Shown: positions 23,012 through 33,599 of the stretch, piece after piece
How positions within the stretch are numbered: position 1 is the first letter of the stretch
Layout of the letters: the number at the start of each line of letters is the position of its first letter
Assembly (NCBI RefSeq): GCF_030272615.1
Contig: NC_081411.1
Location: forward strand, 157,744,471 to 157,808,470
Length of the DNA stretch: 64,000 bases
DNA from: Cryptomeria japonica
Lineage: Eukaryota > Streptophyta > Pinopsida > Cupressales > Cupressaceae
Direction of reading: 5' to 3'
Translations under genes and position numbers: made by a program
Notes under the pieces: generated by a model
Databases searched by the model: none
What the model saw: the letters and a program-made list of their open reading frames with translations, nothing else
What the model was told of the DNA's origin: nothing

Positions 23012-24125
23012 ATGGAGACCTTAAGAAAATAGTTGGAAGGAGCTCTTCAAGATTTTGATGTAGAAAAATTGAAGAATATCAAACTTGAAGATGATCTGAG
23101 GACTGCTAAGGAATCCATTAAAGGACTTCAGGAGAACGCAGTTATAGCAAAAAATAAGAGAAAGGAACTTCATGAGAAAATGCAGAATGATGATGATGAG
23201 AAGGAAACTCTTAGAGACATTGCAAATAAGTTAAGGAAAGAGAACAATAAAATGAAGAATGAAATGAAAGATATGACTATGAGGTTATGTAAGGATATTG
23301 AATACAGAAAGAAGAATGAAGAAGACTAGACTAGGAGACTTAATGATGCAAGAAATGAAAATCTAAGACTCAATCATGAAATTGATATGCTAAAGACAAA
23401 TCTGATTCACATGCAACATGATAAAGATGATCTTGTGAGACAAGTTGGAATTTTAGAAAATGAGTTGATCACTGCAAATGAACACAAAGACAAATTCAAG
23501 AAAAGTTCTGAAAGGCTTGATGACATGCTGAAAAGATAGAAACCTGATGGAGATACAATCGGACTTGGATTTGAAATTGGAGAAATTTTTGGTACTGCAA
23601 ATAATCAAGATCGGAACAAATCGGTAAGACAACCTAATGCTTATAAATTTAATGGGAGATGTTTCAATTGCAACAAATATGGTCATAGAGAAAAATAGTG
23701 TAGATTAAGAGATAACTAGAATACAAACTCACCCATCGGTCAATGTTCCAAATGCAACAAAGTTGCTCATAATTTAGAAAATTGTAGAATGAATGTGAAA
23801 TGTTATGTTTATGGTAGATTTGGGCATTTATCTAATCAATGCAGATCACAAACCGGTCAAGGATATGGAAAAGCTATTTAGAGGAATAATGTAACTTGTT
23901 ATTCACGTAACAAGATTGGACATATTGCAAAATTTTGTAGAAGCAAGACTATACCGGTGAACAATAAAGGATCTAGTGTGAAGAGAAAAGAAAAGGTAAA
24001 TGAAATAAAGCAAGATTTTTTAAAGCAATGGATTAAGAAGGCAGATCAAAAAGTTGATTAATCTATCTCTACACCAGTAGAACAGAGTATCCCTCCATTG
24101 GTAGGAGATTCTTAATCTAACTAAG
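23012..24125 (+). pseudogene. Element B gag-like protein: coiled coil plus four zinc knuckles
   Basis: Probably the RNA-binding structural protein. One frame from the ATG at 23012 to about 24125 is interrupted only by stops, such as TAG at 23030 and 23327 (Gln codons lost). The first ~200 residues are Lys/Glu-rich heptad-like coiled coil (LEDDLRTAKESIKGLQEN…). Four knuckles of the CX2CX4HX4C type follow between 23660 and 23940: CFNCNKYGH (a stop just before its last Cys), CSKCNKVAHNLENC (intact spacing), CYVYGRFGHLSNQC (second Cys to Tyr) and CYSRNKIGHIAKFC (second Cys to Arg). A basic tail follows. No UBN2/capsid-like domain precedes the coiled coil, unlike A, X, Y and C. Confidence 0.8.
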
Positions 24126-24278
24126 GAATAATCCTTAGCAGGTATTGTAGCAAATTGAAAATCATGCATTTTACCCTCGGTTGATGGGAAGAAGATACAT
24201 TTCTTCTTTACTGACAGTTGTGTTAAGTTTTCACTTAACCGACGAGCATTTAATGCAGTTTTAAAGAACATTTTTGGC

Positions 24279-24284
24279 TATAAA
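24279..24284 (+). promoter_or_regulatory. Candidate internal TATA box upstream of the B accessory gene
   Basis: TATAAA within GGCTATAAAGCACC, about 145 bp upstream of the ATG at 24425 and downstream of the Gag end. The position fits a TATA box with a short leader serving the second gene. This is inferred from sequence only. Confidence 0.35.
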
Positions 24285-24424
24285 GCACCAGGAAAACCCT
24301 CATTTCCACTCATCAAGAATTCAAACAATCAAAGAGTGCAAAGCTGAGCAAGGGAATCCTAAGGTGAAGATGCGAAGTGATTTTCAGGCATTCAAAGAAC
24401 TTCAGTTAAGAGGTATTTATCAAA

Positions 24425-25093
24425 ATGGCAACCTCATCTTTTGTTCCTGAGTTTATTGCAAAACCTATCAGTATTGAAAACATCAAATGCCCTAGACCCG
24501 TGTTTAATATTATCCCTGAGATTGCAAAGTAGGATGATTTTGTCGAAGCTTTTTCAAAAATTCTTAAGGATGTAGCATTTGTAGAAGACCCTAGAATCTA
24601 CATACATTGCAACATAGAAAACATAGGGACTGATGATTTGAAGAAAATATTTAATGAGGTTATTAATGATGAAAAAGGTGTGATTAAAGATGAAAATAAG
24701 ATTGTGGAAGTCTTAGGATTTGTAGAAATACTGAACATTCCTGAATTTCTAAAGGAAGTTGTAAAACTTGTATTAAGAAGAGTCCATGGACAGTTCATGT
24801 GGTTAGAGTCAGTTTGCAAGATAGCCAATGAAGCAATTAAGGTAGTTACTAGTTTACCTTCAAAGGGTGGGAGGCCTGATAAAACCAAGAAAATACCTAA
24901 CAAGGGAGTTATGGAGTTAACAGGAGTCACATCAGATAGCAAGCCACTTAGAGTCAATGATGTCAAGGATACAAATGTGAGATATGTTAGTATGATACTT
25001 GGATATAAAGAAACACATGCCAATAGACTGAATTCGGTTTCTAGCCTTTGTATTCACAGTGCATATGAGATGGTGAAAATAATACTAAGATAG
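24425..25093 (+). pseudogene. Element B accessory protein, N-terminal domain
   Basis: Starts MATSSFVPEFIAKPISIENI and keeps one frame to 25093 apart from TAG at 24530-24532. Recognisable signatures are FMWLESVCKIANEAIKVVTS, the LPSKGGRP turn, KKIPNKGVMELTG, SKPLRVND and VSMILGYKETHA. I associate this motif set with a dispersed, uncharacterised protein family carried by plant retroelements (from memory; no search possible here). After 25093 a +1 shift continues the same protein. It is not a polymerase, protease or integrase, and no function can be assigned. Confidence 0.72.
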
Positions 25094-26383
25094 ATGTCTG
25101 TGGATGGATTAAAGATAAACTCATTGACAATTTGAAGAATATTAAGGGAGATAAGAAAGATACTTTCCGTTTTGCGAACCTACTTGTATGCTTAATGCTA
25201 TAATTTACCAAAGAGATACCCGACATAGGTCACAAAGCTTTCGGTTATGAAATCCCAGTAGGAAAACAGATATAGGAAATCTTTCATTAGGATGGGCACT
25301 GACTGTGATAAGAACATTGCAGATTACTTCAAAACATTTCAAACTAAGATGAGAGCAAGAGAGAGATTACTGCAGAGCATAGTTGATAAATTTGACAAGA
25401 AAATCTATTTTTCTCATTAAGCAAGATGAGACTTGGATGGAAGCAATAAGCCCTAGAACTATTTGGGTTACTTAGATGGGTTATGAGGTAGACCTACCTG
25501 TTCTGGAAACATATGCAAAAGCCCTACTTGATGCACCTAGGGAGCCATCTGAAGGAATATTTGGTAATGCAGAAACTATTGCAAGTAATGTATCTATCCA
25601 GAAAGAAAGGAAGAAAAGAGACAAGTTTATCCAAGATGCCTCTAAAAAAGGCTAGTGAAATTAAGGAAAATTTCATGAATATCAATGGTATATCAGCTAG
25701 CGAGCTTAAAGGACTGTAATCGGAAGCACATGTTTCAACGGTTGTGATATCTTTTGATATTGAGAGTGGCAAGGCTGTTGAGTTTAAGAAAGTGGAAATG
25801 AAAAGAAAAACCCCACTGGTACCTTCTCCTCCTCCTAAGAAAACAAGGACACTAAGGAAGAAGCAACAAGCAGTTAGGGAATAGCAAAAGAAGCTTACAC
25901 CAAAGAAGAAACAGACATCGGTTACCCCTACACTAGATGATCTACTGAATGAGATTACATAGGAAGGTAATCTAGTAAATGGAAATAAATGGTATAATTC
26001 TTTCAAGGATTATGACAAAGAAACTATTGAATAAAGCATTATTTTACATTTGGATATCTACAAGAAATTTCAGATAGAAGTAATTGATGATTTACCCAAT
26101 GATTTATACATGAGATTAGAAGCTAAAAGGCTATCTATGATGGAACTAGATAAGAAGTTGAAAGTTGAATCACTCTTAGTTGTACATCTAGTAAATTGTA
26201 AGGAAGAGATAGATGACCTTATATCTGAAGAAAACCGGTCAGTATTTGTTAGTGGACACTGACAAGTAAGCCTGATGGCTAGAAGGGTTAAGGAAATTGC
26301 AGATGAGACTATAGATAAGTGGGACATATTTTTTGTTGAAAAGGAACAAAAATAGGAAATAAATAGACCAAAAGTGGAAAAAA
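25094..26383 (+). pseudogene. Element B accessory protein, middle part
   Basis: Continues the N-terminal domain in other frames: DVCGWIKDKLIDNLKNIKGD, FRFANLLVCLML, FTKEIPDIGHKAFGYEIPVG (to about 25270), NIADYFKTFQTKMRAR near 25310, then a segment leading to a lysine-rich nuclear-signal-like stretch (VEMKRKTPLVPSPPPKKTRT) near 25793-25860. Next come TPTLDDLLNEIT and, at 26050-26330, DIYKKFQIEVIDDLPNDLYM with an amphipathic helical stretch. About eight stops and at least two frameshifts are present. The order (helical domain, basic linker, helical region) argues for one long protein. Confidence 0.62.
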
Positions 26384-27038
26384 CCAGTGAAAATTTTAGT
26401 GGCTACATGATTGGATCATATTTGCCAATATTTTATAATTTATTGTAGAAATCTAGATTAATTCACCAATAATATATCATAATTATTAGTTACTTTAGGG
26501 TTATATCAATAATATTTAGTTGCCACCATTGATTTAAAATATAATCTAATGACCTTCATTGTATTCTATGAGGTATATTGTAGCAACATGTTGTAATGGC
26601 CTCAATGAAAATCAATCATCTAAGAGCAATTTTTGGCCCCATGACTATTACAAATTGTTTGTACGTTTTATCTCATACAAAATACAAAGGGGGCTATTAG
26701 ATTATTTTAAGTTAATTGTAGAAACTAAACAAAGTAGATTCTACCTCTTAAACTCATTAACGATTTCCACCTTCAGGCCATTACTTTTCTATAAAATCCA
26801 TTTTTTTAAAATGAAAGGATTTGCAATAGAAATTAATGCATACTCTTATTATTTTCCAAGATTCGCCAATATTTTCTACCAAAAAAATTGATATAAAAAA
26901 ATTTGCCAACAAAATCAATATTTTTCTTTTAAAAAAAGAAAGATTCACCAATTAGAATAATTATTACTTTAAAAAAAAAAATATTCGCCAAGATTTTATA
27001 CATTTTTTTGAGAGGGGGTTTCTTAAAGTTATCACTAG
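26384..27038. other. Unclassified insertion-like segment inside the B accessory gene
   Basis: About 655 bp of AT-rich DNA that interrupts the coding reading. The ends show a weak inverted match (CCAGTGAAAATTT at left; CTAGTGATAACTT as the reverse complement of the right end, 10 of 13 by eye), and both sides carry GAAAAAA. Variants of ATTCGCCAA recur inside (near 26428, 26460, 26865, 26903, 26943 and 26985). It could be a small DNA transposon or simply a diverged segment; no transposase is present. Confidence 0.4.
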
Positions 27039-28544
27039 AAAAAACATTCAAGGTATATCAAAAAGATAAAGGAAAAGGTAAAATAGGTGGTGTACCTACT
27101 ATAAAAGTAACTGATAACATCCCTCCATTGGCTTAGGACACCCCTCCATTAACTTCAACATCACCGGTACATACAAATAATCCATCAGATATGGCTACTG
27201 AAGGTATAACACATGATGATACTAACCCAGAGTCTGAGATACTTTTTACCATGAATGTGGATATGCAGGATATAAACATTGCTGTGGACAAAGAAACTGT
27301 AGAGGTTAAGGCAAATGATGTCAAAAACAACAAGGTCACTGAGATACCGATGCACATTGTAGACTCTCAGAAGCCTGAGATACCGGCACAAACTATTGAT
27401 TATCAGAACATTGTGATACCAACCCAAGCAGAGAAAACCGGTAACTGAGAAACCTACAAAGGATAAGACAACTCACACAAGGCAACCAAAATTAGAGAAA
27501 CCAGTAGTTGTATAGAGTGAGAACCAATCACAGGTAGAGGTTCATGTTGAGTCTGGGAAACTGACAATTACATAGGTGCTTAATCAAACTGAGAAACCAT
27601 CAGAGGAAGAGGCACATACATAGAAAGACCCACCAGAAGAAAATGTAAGTAAAGTGGAAGCATCTGATGGAAATAAAAAGGATATAGTGAAGGTAATTGG
27701 TTAAAGATTTTTTGAGAAGAAACCCATAGTAGAACTGAGCACATCTACAGGTGAATTTAGACCTACTAACATAACAGAGGTTATATTCGATTCCATCAAA
27801 AGGATAACAGATTGCAATGCCTTGGCATTTAAGGCAATTCATAACACATTACCTATTCTGAAGATGATTGCACCTAATTGTAAGATAGAGCACATTAATG
27901 ATTCTTCAGGTAAATTGGACACATTGTCCAAATTCATTGCTAATAATGTCATAACTCTAGAAAAGGTGAATGAGGATACCATTAAGGAGAGAGTTGACAA
28001 AGAGAAAAATACGTTCTCTAAAAACACTATAAAGAAATGTACTGATCACTTGGACACACTTTTATCGGTACTTAATTCTACAATTTTGGAGTATAAGGAT
28101 TTATTTAGAGAAGCATGTAAACCTCACTATTTGACAGAGGACATTGATGAGGAGATTAAAAAGACACAAAAATAAATTTATGAAATTACGGATAATATGA
28201 TAGGTTTATCTGAACTTATCTCAGTTTGTGAGTAGGAAATGACAGTATTTGAGGAGAAGTTGGAAAAACTTGAGAAAGAAAAGGTAAGAATAAGGTCCAA
28301 AGCTCGGGAACTAAAGAATAAACTTGGTCCGAGGTTAGATAGTCTAATTACTCAGAGATGTGAAATGAATAAGGCAACAATTACTGGAGAACAATCCCCA
28401 GAGCAGAAAATGCACTATCTCATCGGTATGATCCAACAGACAAAGGCAACTCTAATTGATAGCAACAAATTTATGCACAGTTTGAATCTAGTTTTGATGG
28501 ACTTTTTTCATATAGTAACCAACCGGTTACAAACCTTGAGGTAG
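27039..28544 (+). pseudogene. Element B accessory protein, C-terminal part
   Basis: Resumes after the insertion-like segment. First comes a Pro/Glu/Lys/Thr-rich low-complexity region (27120-27700) with NIPPLA, TPPLTSTSPVHTN, KPEIPAQ and EKPSEEEAH patterns. Then a folded-looking helical part at 27710-28175 (RITDCNALAFKAIHNTLPIL, HLDTLLSVLNSTILEYKDLF). A last helical stretch runs 28239-28544 (EEKLEKLEKEKVRIRSKARE, SLITQRCEMNKATITGEQSP), ending QTLR at 28544. Frame changes and a few stops are present. It is followed about 170 bp later by the polypurine tract, so this gene fills the place of pol. Confidence 0.65.
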
Positions 28545-28721
28545 CATTTTTTTGTACTCTTTTGATTATTTATGACATCATTTGTCATTGATGTCAAAGG
28601 AGGGGTAGTAGAGAGAAAAATGCATGTACAGAGGAGATCACTTGCTCAGGGGGTGCACATCTTTTTGGAATTCAGTTTTGGGATAATATTTTTTATTTTT
28701 CTCATGAGTTTTGCCATCAAT

Positions 28722-28736
28722 GCCAAAGGGGGATTT
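28722..28736 (+). promoter_or_regulatory. Element B polypurine tract
   Basis: GCCAAAGGGGGATTT directly before the 3' LTR, the plus-strand primer site. A similar tract, GTCAAAGGAGGGG, occurs about 125 bp upstream (near 28598), again preceded by a CATTGATG/CATCAATG-like sequence, as in element A. Confidence 0.82.
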
Positions 28737-29521
28737 TGTTGGCATTCTACACTCATATAAGAATAGTTGATGTTGTCACTGATGGCAACCAAATGGTAAC
28801 CAACTGACAATAGGTTTCTACATGCACCAGCAGACATTGGCATCAACAGGCGCTTACACTGACATCCAATTTACACCGGAAATGAAGTATACCTACACTT
28901 AGGCTGATATGGGATAATTTTTTGTTTGTATAAATTTTTTTGTAAATGTAATTAACTATTTGAAAGCCGACTTGGTATATTGTAAAAGACTCATATATGT
29001 ATGAGATCTTATAGATCATTTTGTAATGAGAAATATATGGTAGAAGATAATTATTTAGTGGCAATGAAGGTTTTTGGTTGAGGTATCTATTTGAACTTAA
29101 ACCGGTACTAAACCTGGCATTAGAGATATTTTTTTGAGCAGTATATCGTATTGCATTTAATTATGCATTTTGTAATCAGTGAGACTCTTCATTGAGCAAT
29201 GACCTCTAGGATGTTGGCCTTCCTGCTTGTGCAGGCCCCTATTGTAAGTAGTATTTATTGATTGGCGAGTGAGTAAATATTGTGGGTCACAAATCCCACC
29301 AAGGTTTTTCCCACTCCGAGTTTCCTCATTAAAATATCTTGTGTTATGGTGTGTTTCTATGTTCTCTCTGTTATTTGTGTTTATTGCATTAATTATTGTT
29401 TATCGGTACTTTGTTTTGGGTTGAAAAGTTATAAATAAGTTTAAATATTCATTCAACCAGTTAGACACTGATTCACCCCCCCACCCTCTCAGTGTCTTTG
29501 GGACTATCATTGAATCTAACA
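28737..29521 (+). repeat. Element B 3' LTR (785 bp)
   Basis: Starts TGTTGGCATTCTACAC, ends GAATCTAACA, and is followed by the ACATA target duplication. It has the GATTCACCCCCCCACCCTCT block near the end. It keeps about 150 bp (28920-29090) missing from the 5' LTR. Confidence 0.9.
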
Positions 29522-29526
29522 ACATA

Positions 29527-29615
29527 TACATATACCTACATATATACATATATGTAGACATACATATATAAATATATCTATGTATATGTAGATATATATA
29601 CATATATAAATGATG

Positions 29616-29649
<34 letters not shown>

Positions 29650-29725
29650 TGTGTGTGTATATATTTATACAAAAATACATATATATAATATATATAATAT
29701 ATATGTGTGTGTGTGTATGGATCCT
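29527..29725. repeat. Compound CA/TA/CATA microsatellite
   Basis: Runs of CATATA, (CATA)n around 29616-29644, (TA)n and (TG)n. This is the right-hand continuation of the repeat into which B inserted. Confidence 0.92.
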
Positions 29726-29738
29726 ACATTTTTTTTAA

Positions 29739-30959
29739 TTCAAGTATTGTCTTATGGGTGTAGTTCCCTTCATTAATATTACAAGAATGTATTAGGTCAA
29801 GTGTCCTCATAACAAAGGAAAAATATAAAGTATCTATCCTTATACATTCTAATCTAGGTAAACCTATTATTTGGAACCTTATTTTCTCACAAGATGGCAT
29901 TTGAAATAGTCCATCCAATTTTCTAAATTGAGTATCCTTTTCCTAATGTTTTTTGGGAACATTTCAACGTTGTTTCCCATTATGTTTCTTCAATTTGAAA
30001 AATATTCTTCGTTCACACATTTGTAGAATAAATTTCAATCCATATTTGTTGTTTGTTGTGAGTTCTCCTTAATTTCATCCACTCTCCATTTAAAGAAACC
30101 TACAAAACATCCTTCCATTTCGTCCACCTCTATCACAAACATAGAATCAACAATTTTGGGTTAGTTGTAGTCTACTACAATTTTATCTCCAATCTTAAAC
30201 CCCTCTTCCTATGATCCCCAAGATTGTACTAGTGGTGTGAAGAACCATTAATGTATTTGAACAATCGTCAACATTATTCCTCTAGGGTCTCAAAGTGAAA
30301 AAGGCAAATTGCATCAAAGGGTCCCACCATATTCCTTCTTCTCTTTGCATAATTTCTTCATCTCTTACAATATTTATGGATGAAGTCCCACAATTCTATG
30401 CATATGTGGGCCCAATAAAGGTTTACTAAATTTGGAAAGGACAATCATTTTTGGGTTTTTTGATTCACTAGCAAGATCCATTTGACTTCTAGTGTATCCA
30501 AATCTCACATGTGATCCCTATTTTTCCTTCATATACTCTAACTATTATCTTTTGAGGGACCATTTTTATTGGGCTATACTCAATATAGATCCCATATATT
30601 TTATGCAATTTTTTTTCATGAATTCTGCATTGATCTAAGGCTCTTATTAGATAGTATAGAGAAATATTATTTTCAATTTTTACAACTAGAAGAGGATAGA
30701 AAACTAGGTCCTAACCCCCACCACCCATTCATGATTCTCACAATGTTGGATATTGTAGGTCTCATTTCTTATCTTAGAGTCAGAGTTGGCATTGTATGTG
30801 TCAAAAACCCTTATTCTTCTTACTAGAGTTCAAATAGTTATTATTGTGTCTGGCCTTCAGAATTCTTTATTGTTTTTATCACTGGTCATCCAAATCCTAC
30901 TCTATTCTTAGATTCATTGTCTGTCTTATCATATTTCATTGTCATTTTTAGCTCCACCC
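29739..30959 (-). other. Decayed coding-like relic downstream of a LINE RNase H (uncertain)
   Basis: Reading the reverse strand, a broken coding-like stretch appears at about 30240-30050 (FKIGDKIVVDYN, then IVDSMFVIEVDEMEGCFVGF and FKWRVDEIKENSQQT), continuing patchily to 29727. It lies just downstream, in reverse-strand sense, of the RNase H relic at 30960-31270. That is the same relative position as the extra frame of LINE-1. I do not recognise the sequence. It may be the 3' part of an old LINE or an unrelated gene fragment. Confidence 0.35.
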
Positions 30960-31270
30960 AATCGACATTATTATCCTTACCTCCTTGTTGCCATAGTTAA
31001 CTCATAAGTTTGCCATAAAATCATTAGCCTTATTAGCTTCATGGTAGATGTGTGTTAATTTGTAATTGTAAATATGTTTTAGGTTACAAATTATATTGTA
31101 AATTTTCTGTGTAAGATTCCAGTTCAATGTGTGTCCTCTTTTATAGACATTCGATCCATTCCTATTTATTGTTATGTATTATACAATAGTATCTAATGGG
31201 CCTCAGATTTCCCTTAGCCATCCCATCAAAATTCAATTTGTATCTTCCTTATTTAGTCTTGCTCCACCAT
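30960..31270 (-). pseudogene. LINE RNase H relic
   Basis: On the reverse strand, LNFDGMAKGNLRP (31240-31199) matches the plant LINE RNase H start (NFDGA.KGNPG). QITHIYHEANKANDFMANL (near 31064-31008) matches its end (H.YREANK.AD.LAN). The region between is decayed, with stops. It is probably part of the same class as LINE-1, possibly the remainder of LINE-2 (EN and ORF1 at 33600-35020), separated by deletions and insertions. Confidence 0.72.
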
Positions 31271-33271
31271 GCTTTTATTCTTACATATTTTTTGCTTGTC
31301 ACATTTATTAGAGTATATAATGTTCCCTAGTCCATCTAAATTACTTTGTCTCAATGACTTATTTACTCAATCTTCTTGTTATAGACTAAATTACTAAATC
31401 TTCATCTGAGTGCATAGATTATGAAAAATTAATCTAACATGACTTGAGACCAATTGAATGATGAGCCGCTATCCCTTTTTGTCATCTAGGTGAGGATACT
31501 CCCTTAACAATATTTTACAATGAAACAAAAGAATTAGTTGTAAGATACTAGAATTATTAATGGATTTTTACATAATTCAAAAACAATTTATCCTTACCCT
31601 TCCATCTCTTGTATTTTTGAGTTGTATGTACATGATCTCATCCACTTGCACTGAATCATTCATTGGCAAGCTCACAAATCAAGACCTTAAAAAGCTTTAA
31701 AAATATAAAAAAATAGACTATGACTTACTTGTGCCTACACATAGACATGTAAAGCATTAATAAATAAAAAAGAAAATAAACATGATGTTTCCATAGTTCA
31801 TTCCTCCATACGTAAGAACCCTTGTCATAACATCTTCCACAAGTCATGATTGCAAAATATAACAAAATTGAATGGTAAGCATTAAAAGTAATGAAACAAA
31901 AATATTTTAAAAATGTGGATGCATAGATAGGCACATGAAGAGCCAAGAATTTCACACGCAAAAACCTCCAATGAATGTTTGTTTGCGATTTTCTACTTCC
32001 CATTTTGAAACCGTCAAGTAAATCTTTTGTATGTACTCTCCGCTTTCCAAGTAACTATGGAATAAATATTTTTTATGTACACACCTACAAATATTGTACT
32101 ATAATTTAATAATATATTATATAATAGGATATCTTATTATAGTATCAATTTTAATTTTTATTATTCAATTTATATCTATTAGTTTGTTTTTAATTATTAT
32201 AATATCTATTAAATATTTTAATAATTTTTTATCATCTGATGTAATATTTTTATTGTAATATTTTTATTATGTTATAATTATTAATAGTATTTTATTAAGA
32301 TGAATAATATTACATTACCATAATTAAAATAATAATATGATCTTTAAATAATAATTACAAATTAAATTTAAGGATAAGTTCACTATTATAATCATAATTA
32401 CTATTTACTTGAAAATTCACAATAATTTTTTAATTGCAATATTTTTCTTTATAAAAATAGTACTATGTGACACTTTTTCATGTTTTATAAAAAGATAAAT
32501 TATCAAATGATTTTGTATTGTCTTATTATTATATTTATGAAAACTATTCAAATCTTTATAGTTCAAAATCGGATTATTTGATAAATAAAAGTTTTCTTCA
32601 ATAACATTTAAGAAAATTCACTAATTCAAAATATTTCATCATAAAAAAATTATTTTTATTTAAAAAAATATTTTCTAATAGAAAAAATCCTAAAACCTAG
32701 TTTATTAAAAAATAACAATAATTAATTTAAAACATATTTTTAATTGTATAAACAAACATGAATAAATAATTAAATAAATAAACTAGATTAAATCAAATCT
32801 TACCTCAATGTTTTTAATTAGATCATCAGAATGAAAATGAGGAGAAAGCATTCCATCATCTTCAACTTCAATTAAGAATCTCATAGCTTCCTACATGATC
32901 TCATTATTTATAGTGAAATAAACAGAATTCATTAAGACACGTAGAGTGCTGTTGTGTAAAGATTTGCCGAAATATAAAGACACGTAATAAAATACGTTTG
33001 TCACTTTTAAAATCTATATGACAAGTAGTACACGGCCTGACACGAATATCTATTCTTCACATAATAAAAATTAAAACAAAAACCTATAGTTCCTTTTAAA
33101 ATGGTGTTCCTAATTTATTTATTCAGAAATTTGAAAACATTATACTATTTAATATATTTTTTCATAATATGTTATAATATCATAATTGATGATAAATATA
33201 TATTAAATATTTTTTAAATATTTACATTTTATTAGTACAAACTACTCTTTTTTATTGTTATTTATAATTTT
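31271..33271. other. AT-rich spacer, nothing recognised
   Basis: Two kilobases, very AT-rich from 32090 to 33250 with many TTATT/AATAA runs. A 92-codon reverse-strand reading at 31725-32003 resembles nothing known. No terminal repeats or coding signatures were found. Confidence 0.55.
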
Positions 33272-33435
33272 ATTCTTGCATGCATGTCTACCAGAGCATT
33301 TCCAACTATAACTTCTGATTAAAAAACTCCCTACCATTATGCTTTGATGTATTCCAAAGCTCTCATTTTGGCATAGGCAGGGAAGACACTTTGTACAGTC
33401 TTGTGATCATTGCATTCCATGAGACATCTCTTCAA
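33272..33435 (-). pseudogene. Pentatricopeptide-repeat (PPR) gene fragment
   Basis: On the reverse strand three pieces follow the order seen in plant PPR proteins: RDVSWNAMITR (about 33432-33400), VFPAYAKMRALEYIKA (about 33385-33335) and SEVIVGNALVDMHACK (about 33320-33275). In real PPR proteins these correspond to DVVSWNAMI, SVLPACA…ALE.GK and DV.VGNALVDMYAKCG. Here the first two lie closer together than normal and in different frames, and stops (TAA, TAG) intervene. PPR proteins bind organelle RNAs. This is a short dead fragment of a host gene, the only host-gene trace found in the window. Confidence 0.68.
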
Positions 33436-33599
33436 GGTTTGGTATAGGTGATTCAGTTAGGATCAATAAATCCAATAGTATTAATTCTTGATGATACCAA
33501 TTCTTGGCAATTTACTATGTATTAATACACCTAACTGTATACCAATTCCAAATGTATAAAGTATGCAGAGGTAAATGGATGAAAATATAAGAACAACTA

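Larger units (their letters stand above)
22312..29521 (+). mobile_element. Non-autonomous LTR element B (LARD-like) with accessory gene
   Basis: A complete 7.2-kb element: TSD ACATA at 22307-22311 and 29522-29526, LTRs 22312-22940 and 28737-29521, an initiator-Met primer site, a polypurine tract, a Gag-like zinc-knuckle protein (23012-24125), and a large second coding region (24425-28544). No protease, integrase, reverse transcriptase or RNase H motif is readable in any frame. It therefore fits a large retrotransposon derivative moved by another element's enzymes. The LTR start (TGTTGGCATTCTAC) and the C-rich block near the LTR end resemble element A, so A and B may share a polymerase donor (inference). 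Confidence 0.9.

Noticed and set aside
24598-25023. 141-codon reverse-strand reading over the B accessory gene
   Set aside because: Complement of the accessory frame, which has recognisable motifs and continues beyond this reading on both sides.
25524-26006. 160-codon reverse-strand reading with Ser/Phe-rich composition
   Set aside because: Antisense of the Lys/Glu-rich middle of the accessory gene; no motif of its own.
29400-29672. Reverse-strand reading made of Tyr/Met/His/Ile repeats
   Set aside because: Translation of CATA/TA microsatellite plus LTR end; not a gene.
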